NCBI GenBank assembly: GCA_046726315.1
Contig: JBKPAG010000015.1
Coordinates: 1-64,000, forward strand
Direction of reading: 5' to 3'
Length of the DNA stretch: 64,000 bases
Source: JACVRX01 sp046726315
GTDB taxonomy: Bacteria; Actinomycetota; Actinomycetes; Jiangellales; Jiangellaceae
The notes under the pieces are model-generated. The model was given only the letters and a program-made list of their open reading frames with translations. It was not told the origin of the DNA and did not search any database. Both the position numbers and the translations under genes were made by a program. Shown here piece after piece: positions 53,734-61,970 of this stretch (position 1 is the stretch's first letter; the number at the start of each line of letters is the position of its first letter).

Positions 53734-55516
53734 CCCGCGTCGTGGACGAATGATCTGCTCGGAGGTACCACTTGATGCCGCGGGTCAGTCCTGCAGTTTC
53801 CACGCCGTCGCCGTCGTAGTCGGCCACCAGGGGTGAGTCCTCCGCCCAGCCAAACCCGAACGACCACCGGGCAATGGGCCTGGTCATCGATGTCGCGATA
53901 TACCAGCGAGCGCCACGGACAACCGCAGGGCGGGCGGTGCCATCGCCCAGCCAGTCACCAACCATGGGCACGTCGCCAGCGCGGCCATAAGAGAAGCTCC
54001 ATTGCGCTGGACCTCCCAAACCGTTCCGCACGTGCCACGTGTTTCCCCGGACGACGGCGATGCCGATGCCGGAACTGCCCGGCCAACGGCCGGCTACCGG
54101 GATGTCACCGGGATGTCCGTACCCGAACACGCGCCATGCCGCCCCGGCGGAGGCTTCGTTGCGGACATGCCACTCGCCGGCTCGGAAGATTCCCGGCTCG
54201 TCCCGTCCGTCGTTGTCGAAGTCCGCCACGACTGGTCGATCGCCCGCCCGACCGAACCCGAACCGAATGACGGTGCTACCACCGATCAGGAACGCCCAGC
54301 GCCCGTCCTGGAACCATCCCAGGTCGGTGACACCGTCGCCGTCGACGTCACCGGTCACCGGGACCGCGAAATCGCCGCCGATCTGCGATCGCGCGATCTG
54401 TCCGGCCCGGTCGCGGATCAACGGGATTTTGGCATAGAGGTACTGGCCCGGACAGGCGGTCGATGCGGCGTCCCGATGTCCACCGATGACCGGCCGCCAC
54501 GTGCCGTCGAGCGCCTGTGTCATGCCCTCGGGGTCGCGGCCATAACGAGCCAGCTTCCACCCCATCAGTGCGGCGATCGACTCAATGACGGACGCCGACG
54601 GTGACACCAGCTCGAAATTTCCGATCGCTGACACGGCGAACGTGTTGGTGTTGAAGCCAAGGGTGTGCGCACCGATCACCGGCTGGTCGATGCCTCCATA
54701 GCGGCCTTCCCACAGCCGGCCGAAACGATCGACCAGGAAGTTGTACCCGATGTCCGACCAGCCGCGACTGATCACGTGGTATGCGTAGATACTTCGGATG
54801 ATCCCGGGGACCTCGGCCGAGCTGTAGTCGTTGGCGTTGACCGTGTGGTGGACCCACCCGGCGTAGATGGTGCTGGCGTACTGCGGAGGGCTGGTTCGCA
54901 GGCTCTCGTCCGCGCCCCACTCTGCTCGCGAGTGAATTGTCGGCTGGGGCACGACAGTCGCGTCCAGTGCGGCTGCCCCGACATCTGTCGCGTCTTCGCT
55001 CAGCGCACCGGTGACCTCGGCATCAGCTGCGTTCTGACCCGGGTCCACGAGTTCCAGGCGGAGGTCACGCACCCGTGCGGCATGGCCCACCCGGACCTGG
55101 ATGGCATCGGCATCTCCGACAACCAGCGGCTCGGTACCGGGTCGCGCGGCTTCGGCTTCGGTGGTGTGCCGGTCAGGGCCGTGAGCTGTGTCCGCGTCGA
55201 GCGGTGTCCACTCTCCCCAAGTGCTTCCGGTTCGAGCGCGCACCGTCACAGTTGGCGGTTGCGCTGCCGAGGACCACGTCACCCCGATCAGACTGGCTCC
55301 CTCGAGCGCCAGCTCTCTGGTCACGACTGAGCCGTCCGCCGCTGAACCGGTCGACTCGGCCGCTGTCAGTTGGACTGGCACGCTCCGGACCTGCGGTGCA
55401 ACGGGCTCCGCTGCCACGGCAGGAGGCGGCCCGGAAGCCCCGACGATGAAGGGAACGACCAGCAGCAATGGCCCGGCAACCAGCATCGGTCGGCATGCGG
55501 CAGGGGATCGTCGCAC
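53708..55516 (-). CDS. Secreted PGRP-type N-acetylmuramoyl-L-alanine amidase with FG-GAP-like repeats
   Basis: The 602-residue protein has a signal peptide (about residues 1-36), then a beta-rich N-terminal region. An amidase_2/PGRP zinc domain follows at about 195-360 (IHSRAEWGADESLR; GWVHHTVNANDYSS; GYNFLVDRFGRLWEGRYGG; IGGHRDAASTACPG). These hold the expected zinc ligands: His in HHT, and His and Cys in GGHRDAASTAC. From about 375 to the end are four to five repeats of about 45 residues. They have calcium-type loops DVDGDGVTD, DFDNDGRDE and DYDGDGVET, each followed by a short WHVRN/WYLR segment. It should cleave the lactyl-Ala bond of peptidoglycan while tethered to the surface. The GTG at 55516 starts the signal peptide. 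Confidence 0.93.
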   Translation of the reverse strand: MRRSPAACRPMLVAGPLLLVVPFIVGASGPPPAVAAEPVAPQVRSVPVQLTAAESTGSAADGSVVTRELALEGASLIGVTWSSAAQPPTVTVRARTGSTWGEWTPLDADTAHGPDRHTTEAEAARPGTEPLVVGDADAIQVRVGHAARVRDLRLELVDPGQNAADAEVTGALSEDATDVGAAALDATVVPQPTIHSRAEWGADESLRTSPPQYASTIYAGWVHHTVNANDYSSAEVPGIIRSIYAYHVISRGWSDIGYNFLVDRFGRLWEGRYGGIDQPVIGAHTLGFNTNTFAVSAIGNFELVSPSASVIESIAALMGWKLARYGRDPEGMTQALDGTWRPVIGGHRDAASTACPGQYLYAKIPLIRDRAGQIARSQIGGDFAVPVTGDVDGDGVTDLGWFQDGRWAFLIGGSTVIRFGFGRAGDRPVVADFDNDGRDEPGIFRAGEWHVRNEASAGAAWRVFGYGHPGDIPVAGRWPGSSGIGIAVVRGNTWHVRNGLGGPAQWSFSYGRAGDVPMVGDWLGDGTARPAVVRGARWYIATSMTRPIARWSFGFGWAEDSPLVADYDGDGVETAGLTRGIKWYLRADHSSTTRVTVVDFAG

Positions 55517-55551
55517 GTTACGGCTCCCTCTATTTGAACGACGCCGCTCAA

Positions 55552-57552
55552 CTACGACACATCGGTAACTTCAGCCACAGTAGCTTCACGTACCGGGCTT
55601 GAAGCTGCATTGCTCGGCTCAGACGACCGCCCGAACAGCGGCACGACGGCATCGGCGAAGTCGTGCGCCATCGCACTCGGCGGGTACTTGCGCGCCGCCG
55701 CGTGGGCCGCTCGCCGGGCCTCGGGGCGTCCCACGAGCCGGCCCACCGCCGTCTCCAGCGCGCTCCGCAGGTCGGCTGCCGATCCCGGTGTGAACGCTTC
55801 CGAGTACGCGGGGTCCAGGAGATCCGCCATCTCTCCATCGCGCGCACCGACCACCGGCAGGTCGAACGACAGCGCAAGCTGGAACGACCCGGAGTTGAGG
55901 GCCGATACGTACGGCAATACCGCCAGATCGGCGGCGCGGTACCAGATCTGTACGTCCGATTCAGGGGTGCGAGCAAAGTGAGCTACGACTCGCGAATGTT
56001 TCTCACACCGATCCCGCCAGCCGGCGATTGCGGGATCCCGGGAGGGCCTGCCTACGACGAGCAAGCGTAGCCGCGGGTCCACGCGGCTCAGCTCGTCGAA
56101 CACATCGAGTAGCAGGTTCAGGCCCTTATAGGGGCGGATGGACCCGAGCATGAGGAGAACGATCTCGTGGTCGCGCAGCTGGAGCTTGCGCCGGGCTTCG
56201 TCCCGGCTCACGACAGCCGGGTATACGCCGACGTAGCTCGAGTGCGGTATGACGACCGTGCGGTCCGCGGCCAACTCGTAGAGCGGCGCGACGATGCGCA
56301 GCGTGTTCGCGCCCATCACGTGGATCAGGTCGGCCTGGGCCGCCAGAAACCTGCACAGCTGGATCTCAGCCGTGCGGTTGGGGCACTCGTGCGGCAGCAC
56401 GTTGTGGATCGTCCACACCAGTCGGCCACCCCGATCACGGAACTCGCTGAATCGCTGCCGAAATCGTCTGAGCGCGAGTTCGGCCCCGAACGGACCGGGT
56501 TGGGACTGCAGCAGAGGCGAAGTCCAGTGCAGGTGAAAGAGGTAGTGGTCGAGGCGACCGCCAGGGTCACGGGGAACCATCACGTTGGCGGCGTTCACGG
56601 GAACGACGGCCACACCGTGCGCCGGAAGGTCCGCATAGAGCATCGTCTGGTAGGGGTTGCCCTGCCGGTAGTCAGGGAAGAAACCAAGGGTCGCCCGGCG
56701 CGCAGCCGACCGCGGGTCGGATGTCTTTGCGAGCAGCGGCTCCATCTGGGTGAGGAACGCGCTCGCCCGTCGCTCCCAGGAGTGCTCCGCCCTCACCATG
56801 GCGCCCAACCGCTCAGCAGTCGCCGTCGTGGTAACCGGATCGGCCCGCAATTCGCCCGCCACGCGATCGATCTCCGGCGGCGACGTGCAGGCCGGCACCC
56901 CGTGTAAACCGAGCTCGGCGAGCTCAGGTCCGTGAGTTGTGACGGGCATGGCGCCACACGCCAGGCTCTCCAAAATCCGGCTGGTCGGCATGCCAAACGG
57001 CGGCCCGGCCGAGTTGACTCGGTCGACGACGACAAGGGCATTCCGATAGAGGTCGGGCAGCGTGAAGTAGCCGGCGTTGTCGACCTCGTGGAGAGTGACC
57101 ACGGTGTCCGAGGCGCGGCGGGCTGGCGGCCGGAACAGGCCCGTATCGACGCCGACCTGGAGCAGCCCAACCGGTGCGCCGAATACCTCCTCCAGGCGGT
57201 CGGCTGGTCCGCGTGAAGTCGTCAACACAGCATCGAAGGAGGACTGCTGCAGGACCTTGGACCAGGCATCGATCTGGTTGCAGATCCAGGCAACGACCGG
57301 CGTACGCCGTGGAACGCCTGCCGGGTCGAATTCAGGTGACAGGCTGACCACGAGGCCCGCAGCGGGCAGTCGGGACCAACGCTCACGATCCACGATCGCA
57401 ACGCCGTGACCCCGATCGGCGAGCGCACGGCCTAACCCTGCCGCTGCGCGGGCGTCGCTGCGGCCGGACTCCAGGTCGTTGCTTTGGACGCAGAAGACGA
57501 TCTGTCCGCTCGCTGCCGCCGGCGCACCAACCACACCGCCGTCGGGCGGCAC
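55552..57552 (-). CDS. Two-domain glycosyltransferase (CgeB-like plus GT4)
   Basis: The 666-residue protein appears to carry two GT-B-type units. The N-terminal half (about 15-280) resembles CgeB/Glyco_trans_1_2 proteins: VVAWICNQIDAWSKVLQQSS, VGLLQVGVDTGLFRPP and FGMPTSRILESLACGAMPVT. The C-terminal half (about 285-640) is a GT4-like transferase: VWTIHNVLPHECPNR, VMGANTLRIVAPLYE, LLMLGSIRPYKGLNLLLDVF and LPYVSALNSGSFQLALSFDL. It is probably cytoplasmic and builds a surface glycan. The GTG at 57552 abuts the stop of the upstream methyltransferase gene. It is the last gene of the minus-strand glycan operon. Confidence 0.85.
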   Translation of the reverse strand: MPPDGGVVGAPAAASGQIVFCVQSNDLESGRSDARAAAGLGRALADRGHGVAIVDRERWSRLPAAGLVVSLSPEFDPAGVPRRTPVVAWICNQIDAWSKVLQQSSFDAVLTTSRGPADRLEEVFGAPVGLLQVGVDTGLFRPPARRASDTVVTLHEVDNAGYFTLPDLYRNALVVVDRVNSAGPPFGMPTSRILESLACGAMPVTTHGPELAELGLHGVPACTSPPEIDRVAGELRADPVTTTATAERLGAMVRAEHSWERRASAFLTQMEPLLAKTSDPRSAARRATLGFFPDYRQGNPYQTMLYADLPAHGVAVVPVNAANVMVPRDPGGRLDHYLFHLHWTSPLLQSQPGPFGAELALRRFRQRFSEFRDRGGRLVWTIHNVLPHECPNRTAEIQLCRFLAAQADLIHVMGANTLRIVAPLYELAADRTVVIPHSSYVGVYPAVVSRDEARRKLQLRDHEIVLLMLGSIRPYKGLNLLLDVFDELSRVDPRLRLLVVGRPSRDPAIAGWRDRCEKHSRVVAHFARTPESDVQIWYRAADLAVLPYVSALNSGSFQLALSFDLPVVGARDGEMADLLDPAYSEAFTPGSAADLRSALETAVGRLVGRPEARRAAHAAARKYPPSAMAHDFADAVVPLFGRSSEPSNAASSPVREATVAEVTDVS

Positions 57553-58605
57553 TCAGCGCCCTCCTCGTACTCGCCGTTGACGAAGTCCGAGCGGTGCGAC
57601 AACCACGCGGACAGCTCTGGCCAGCGTTTGCGAGTAACGGTACGACCTGCTTCGCCGGATGGTCGCGAGCTCCCGATCCGCGGTCCATTTCGCCTCGCTG
57701 GTCGCGGCCAGCTGTCCCCGCAATCCCTCCAATTGATCGTGCAGCCCCGCCAGTTGATAGTGCAGCCGCGCTTTCTCCTCGCGCAACGCCGACCGCTCGT
57801 CGGTCACCAGGCTGAGCTTCTGCTGCAGCTGCTCGAGCTCATCGGCTCCGCGGCCGATGTCGTCGTGGAAGGCTGCTCGCTCTTCCTCCAGCAGGGCGCT
57901 GATCTGATCTCTCACCGTCTCGGCCTTGGCGAGCCGCTCCATCGCGTCGTCCACCCGCCTGCGGAGGAGCGCCAGCTGTGCACCAGCGGCCGAGGGATAG
58001 GCTAGCAAGACGTATTCGTACGTCTGCGCCTCGTCATTCCCAGTCATCGTCGGCTGTTCAGCCGTCGGGTGATGAGTGCGGTGTGTCTCGCCCACCACGT
58101 AGCCGGCAGCCTCGAGAAGACGGCTCATGCTGCCCACGGTGTACCAGCGGACGCGCATGGCGTCGCCGGACAACAACTCGTTCGCGACGGCCGCGTGGGC
58201 GACGTTGGCGAAGCTGATCAGCAGCTTGCCGTCGTCGGCCAGCAGTCGCTGTTCTCGCAGGTCGCGAAGCACCCGTGCCGGGTCGCGCAGATGCTCGAGC
58301 AGGTCAGCGACGATCACCACGTCGTACGTTCTTCCGTCCAGCGCGGAGTACCAGCCCGCCACTTCGGGATCGGCGACAAAGAACTCAGGACCGTTCGTCG
58401 CCTCGGGACCAACCGCGCCCAGATCCGCCACCACCCGGGTCACTTTCATGTCGTCCAGCGCCGACAGGGCGCCGGGAACCCCGTCGGCGCCACTTCCCAG
58501 GTGCAGGACGGGGCCTCGACCCGCTCGAGCCATCCGATAAAGGATGGCGGCGGTGTCGTTCAGCGCGTCTGGGTCGAAACCGAAGTCGTTCTCCGGACGG
58601 GTCAC
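57553..58605 (-). CDS. SAM-dependent methyltransferase with C-terminal coiled coil
   Basis: The 350-residue protein has an N-terminal class I methyltransferase domain of about 200 residues, with GPVLHLGSGADGVPG (SAM-binding), YDVVIVADLLEHLRDPARVL, and LLISFANVAHAAVANELLSG. A long coiled coil follows (about 215-320: LLRRRVDDAMERLAKAET; ERSALREEKARLHYQLAGL). It ends in a short basic tail whose RRSRSYRYSQTLARAVR segment is common on glycan-cluster proteins. The coiled coil may organise a complex of enzymes or gauge chain length, as in O-antigen WbdD. The GTG start at 58605 is used. Confidence 0.85.
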   Translation of the reverse strand: MTRPENDFGFDPDALNDTAAILYRMARAGRGPVLHLGSGADGVPGALSALDDMKVTRVVADLGAVGPEATNGPEFFVADPEVAGWYSALDGRTYDVVIVADLLEHLRDPARVLRDLREQRLLADDGKLLISFANVAHAAVANELLSGDAMRVRWYTVGSMSRLLEAAGYVVGETHRTHHPTAEQPTMTGNDEAQTYEYVLLAYPSAAGAQLALLRRRVDDAMERLAKAETVRDQISALLEEERAAFHDDIGRGADELEQLQQKLSLVTDERSALREEKARLHYQLAGLHDQLEGLRGQLAATSEAKWTADRELATIRRSRSYRYSQTLARAVRVVVAPLGLRQRRVRGGR

Positions 58606-58694
58606 CGGTCCTCCACGGCTTCTCTGCTGGCGCGGGCCGTCCTACCGGGCGGTACGGCAGCATATCTGGCCCGCGGTGAGCCCCCAACGTTTGA

Positions 58695-59564
58695 TCACGG
58701 AGGCATGCTCACTGCAGCATCCTCCAGTCGGGCAACGGCTGCCCGGTAGAGCTTGTCCATTTCGGCGATCTCGTCGGCGCCGCGGTTGATGCGCCAGCGT
58801 CCGATTCTGGCGCCCGCGCTGGTCACCGACTCGTCGAAAAATGCCCGCATGCCGGGGTCGTCGCCGACCTCGAGAAAGTCGCACAGTCGTTGAAAGGCGA
58901 CCTCGCGCTGGCCGCCGACAAACGCCTCGATCCGCAGGCGCAGGACCCGCCAGGTCGGCGTGTTCGCCTCCGCCCGGCCGATCGCGATCATCTTGTCCGC
59001 CCACCAGTCCATCGCGCCAGCGAAGTCATTCGGTCCCCAGGTCCGAGGAACGACGGACGTCGCCACGTCTCGCCCGTCGCGGATCATGTGCACGAACCGC
59101 GCGTCCGGCAGGACCTGCGCCAGAAAGGACATGGCCCGGGCCGCTGGGGGCGTCATCTCTACCCAGGACGGCTTTCCGGATCGCTCGGCCACCGGGTCGA
59201 GCAGGTCATGAATCAACCGGGCCGCAGCCATCCGCGGGTCCGTCCGGAAGCCCGCTTGCAGCCGCGCGAGGGCTTCTTCGAACGCGTCCTTCTCCACGAA
59301 GCTGTGCAGGCCCCGGGGATTACCCCGTGCGCCAGGCTCGCGCCAATACCAGCGCGTCTTCATCGAGTCGACGAACTGCTCGACGGTCACCCGACCCCTG
59401 AGCAGGTCGGGCAACCCACCGGACTCGGCGTGAAACCGAACTTCGCTCGGGATCAGCTCGTAGGTCGCGCCATGGCCGATCAGTTGGCCGGCAATCGTGG
59501 TGCCGCTGCGGCCTGTCCCACCGACGAAGACCGGGCCAGGGGCGTGCACGCGATCTACCGTCAC
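58695..59564 (-). CDS. Sulfotransferase family protein
   Basis: The 289-residue protein has the PAPS-binding 5'-phosphosulfate loop FVGGTGRSGTTIAGQLI (within residues 11-27). The 3'-phosphate motif RFVHMIRDGRDVATSVVPR lies near residue 145, as in the Sulfotransfer_3 family. It should transfer sulfate from PAPS to an acceptor, which in this context is plausibly a sugar of the surface glycan. The GTG at 59564 overlaps the TGA of the upstream methyltransferase by four bases. An open extension to 60113 lies antisense or out of frame to that methyltransferase and is rejected. Confidence 0.85.
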   Translation of the reverse strand: MTVDRVHAPGPVFVGGTGRSGTTIAGQLIGHGATYELIPSEVRFHAESGGLPDLLRGRVTVEQFVDSMKTRWYWREPGARGNPRGLHSFVEKDAFEEALARLQAGFRTDPRMAAARLIHDLLDPVAERSGKPSWVEMTPPAARAMSFLAQVLPDARFVHMIRDGRDVATSVVPRTWGPNDFAGAMDWWADKMIAIGRAEANTPTWRVLRLRIEAFVGGQREVAFQRLCDFLEVGDDPGMRAFFDESVTSAGARIGRWRINRGADEIAEMDKLYRAAVARLEDAAVSMPP

Positions 59565-60274
59565 GAACGTGCAACCTTTTGCACCGAGGGCTGTCGGCGC
59601 AACCGACGAGCCGACCTGATCGCCCGCAGCCAAAGCTCGCGCCCACGCCGGGGACCAGACCGGGCAGCATATCCGCCCGGCAGTGCCAAGAAGAAGGTGC
59701 GATCCGGCTTGACCCACGGCTCGGCGGTCAGCACCACCGGATACCCGCAGTCGTCGAGAATCCGGTGGAACGAGTCCGGCGTCGGCCAGAACGAGCGCGG
59801 GTTTCCCCAGGATGAGGTCAGAACTCCCGGCTCGCGGTACCACGATCCCTCGTAGTCCCCCACGAGCTCCCGCTTTGACAGGCGGTGCGTGCTCAACCCG
59901 TTGTCGATGTGGGTGTCGATGATCATCGGCGTGCCCGAGGCCCGCCGCAGCAGCGACAACTGGTCCTCCGGGGCGAGGTGATAGAACAACCCCAGACAGG
60001 CGATCACGTCGAAGCCGCTCAGGTCGACATGGCGGACGTCCGCTACCTTCCATCGGACCGCTGGGTGCTCCGGAAAACGGTCCGGACGAGCGTCCACTGC
60101 GGTCACGTCCCAACCGGCCTCCGCGGCTCGCACGGAGAACGCCCCGTGCCCGGCGCCCAAGTCGACCAGCCGCCCCGGCACGAACAAGCCCAGGATCTGG
60201 TCGAACAGCTGATATCGACGCGACATCACCGACATTCGCCTCGGCGACGCGGCCTTCAGGTTTGGATCCGTCAT
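59561..60274 (-). CDS. SAM-dependent methyltransferase
   Basis: The 237-residue protein is a class I methyltransferase. It has GRLVDLGAGHGAFSVRAAEA (SAM-binding motif I), DVTAVDARPDRFPEHPAVRW, FDVIACLGLFYHLAPEDQL, and a C-terminal region with WGNPRSFWPTPDSFHRILDD. The last part is typical of glycan-cluster methyltransferases that act on sugars. The ATG at 60274 is chosen; upstream in-frame starts overlapping the next glycosyltransferase gene are possible. Its stop overlaps the sulfotransferase start, so methylation and sulfation genes are co-translated. Confidence 0.85.
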   Translation of the reverse strand: MTDPNLKAASPRRMSVMSRRYQLFDQILGLFVPGRLVDLGAGHGAFSVRAAEAGWDVTAVDARPDRFPEHPAVRWKVADVRHVDLSGFDVIACLGLFYHLAPEDQLSLLRRASGTPMIIDTHIDNGLSTHRLSKRELVGDYEGSWYREPGVLTSSWGNPRSFWPTPDSFHRILDDCGYPVVLTAEPWVKPDRTFFLALPGGYAARSGPRRGRELWLRAIRSARRLRRQPSVQKVARS

Positions 60275-60359
60275 GGCTTCCATCTCGAGCTCTGGAGTCC
60301 TACCCGGGAACACCATAGCGATCGGGCCGGCCCGTCTTTTCCTCCGCTTCGGCCGGTGG

Positions 60360-61970
60360 CTATGTCTGACGCGCCCCCGGCGTCCGGTGCCCGAGGCGCA
60401 GCGCATAGCGCTTTCCGGCACGAATGTACCGGCGCACTTTACGGAGACGGGCGCGAGCCGCCGCGCGTGCGCGCGATACGCCACGCAAATAAATAGCTCC
60501 GGCCTGTTCGACCCGCGGCGTCAAGGTTGCGTCGTACACCATCCCGGTTCGGTTGACTCGCGGCTGGGCCGGCGTCGCCTCGACCGACCCGGTCGGCAGG
60601 ACGGCATCGTCGAACAGCTGTTCCGCGGCCATAGCTGGGTCCCGATCCGACGCGGCCGCGCGGCGAGCGCGGTGCAGTGCTGCTGTCCTCCATAGCCGGA
60701 GCTCGCCAGCCGGAATCGGCGCGCGGATCAGGCCGAGCCGATCTCGTTCCAATCGGTCGACCACCGCTCCGATTGCGCCCCTCCCCAGCACCACGCCGGC
60801 CGGCATGAATGCGGTGTACGGGCTGGGAAAGCCGGTGTCGACAAGGGCACCACCAGCCAGCAGAACCCGCGGATCGTGACCGAAGTAGTCGGCCAGCAGC
60901 TGCTCGGTTTCCGGCTCGATGTCTCCATGAAGCGTCACCGCGAGGTCGTACAAGTCCTGGGCGAGCAGAGAGTCGACCGTCACCACGAGGCGCTCATAAG
61001 ACGACCCATCGGCGTCCACCAACACCCGAATTGCGGGCACCGCCCAGACCCGACCGCGAACGGGCGGCCGGAAGATCCGGTGCGGCAGCTGGTTGGCGGC
61101 CAACCCCGCCCGCAGCCGCTTGATCTCCTCCCCTCGCGCCGCGAAGGCTCGCACGCCCTGATGGACGCTGCGCGCCTGCGGCTCGGGAACCACCACAGCA
61201 CCGGCGGTGACGGCCCGATAGCCGAACTCCGTGTCCACGATGCCCCTGCGGTCGAACGCGCCGAACCCGCCACACTCGTGGTACAGCCGTCGCGGAACCG
61301 ACACCGACGCCCCGACAACCGCCGTGAACAGGTCCCCACCGGCGCGAGTCAGCCCGCCAGTCTTGTTGATGTAGCGATCGAGCCAGGTGTGGTTGACGTG
61401 CTCCCGACCGGATAGCAACTCCTCGAGTGACCCTTTGCGTACAGCGTCGCGAACCTGCAACGGGTCGATCCCATCGACGTCGACGAACTCCTTGGCGCCG
61501 AGAACGACCGCGTCCGCCAGGACGTGATGCCAGCGCAGGTGAGCTTCCACGTGATGCCGGTCGGCAATCATGTCGGCGTCGAGGAAGAGCAGCACCTCGC
61601 CCTCGGCCAGCACGGCACCAGCCGCACGGGCTCGACCGGAGCCATGGACCCCGGCGTCACCCAGCCGCAGTAGTTCGGTGCTCTCTGGGCGAAGCTCCGG
61701 AAGTCGAAGTGGTGGGTGTGAGGCATCGTCGACCAGGATGACGTCGAGCAGGTACCCCGGATATGACTGCTCGGAGAGCGCGGCGAGCGTGCGGTCGAGC
61801 TCGGCCTGGCAGTCGCGAGCGGGAACGACGACGCTCACCCGTACGTTCGCCGCTAGCTCCCCGATCTTCGCCGGTACGACCCGCGTCCACTCATTCCTCG
61901 GCACGTACTCCACGCTGGGCGGCACGATGGGCACGGTACCCGTGCCGTGCTCAGGACCCGGTCGGAGCAT
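60360..61970 (-). CDS. GT2-family glycosyltransferase
   Basis: The 536-residue protein has an N-terminal GT-A domain (about 25-290): VSVVVPARDCQAELDRTLAA, LDVILVDDASHPPLRLPEL, EGEVLLFLDADMIADRHHVE (metal-binding DxD), and GGFGAFDRRGIVDTEFGYRA. The remainder (about 300-480) may be a second, weaker transferase-like unit (VLVDADGSSYERLVVTVDSL; GHDPRVLLAGG). The C-terminal 50 residues are strongly basic. The start at 61970 overlaps the stop of the upstream gene by 20 bases; a GTG a few codons in is also possible. It probably adds a sugar to the locus's surface glycan. Confidence 0.85.
   Translation of the reverse strand: MLRPGPEHGTGTVPIVPPSVEYVPRNEWTRVVPAKIGELAANVRVSVVVPARDCQAELDRTLAALSEQSYPGYLLDVILVDDASHPPLRLPELRPESTELLRLGDAGVHGSGRARAAGAVLAEGEVLLFLDADMIADRHHVEAHLRWHHVLADAVVLGAKEFVDVDGIDPLQVRDAVRKGSLEELLSGREHVNHTWLDRYINKTGGLTRAGGDLFTAVVGASVSVPRRLYHECGGFGAFDRRGIVDTEFGYRAVTAGAVVVPEPQARSVHQGVRAFAARGEEIKRLRAGLAANQLPHRIFRPPVRGRVWAVPAIRVLVDADGSSYERLVVTVDSLLAQDLYDLAVTLHGDIEPETEQLLADYFGHDPRVLLAGGALVDTGFPSPYTAFMPAGVVLGRGAIGAVVDRLERDRLGLIRAPIPAGELRLWRTAALHRARRAAASDRDPAMAAEQLFDDAVLPTGSVEATPAQPRVNRTGMVYDATLTPRVEQAGAIYLRGVSRARAAARARLRKVRRYIRAGKRYALRLGHRTPGARQT

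Noticed and set aside
59565..60113. N-terminal extension of the sulfotransferase frame
   Set aside because: It lies within the upstream methyltransferase gene in another frame. The GTGA overlap start gives a full-length family protein.
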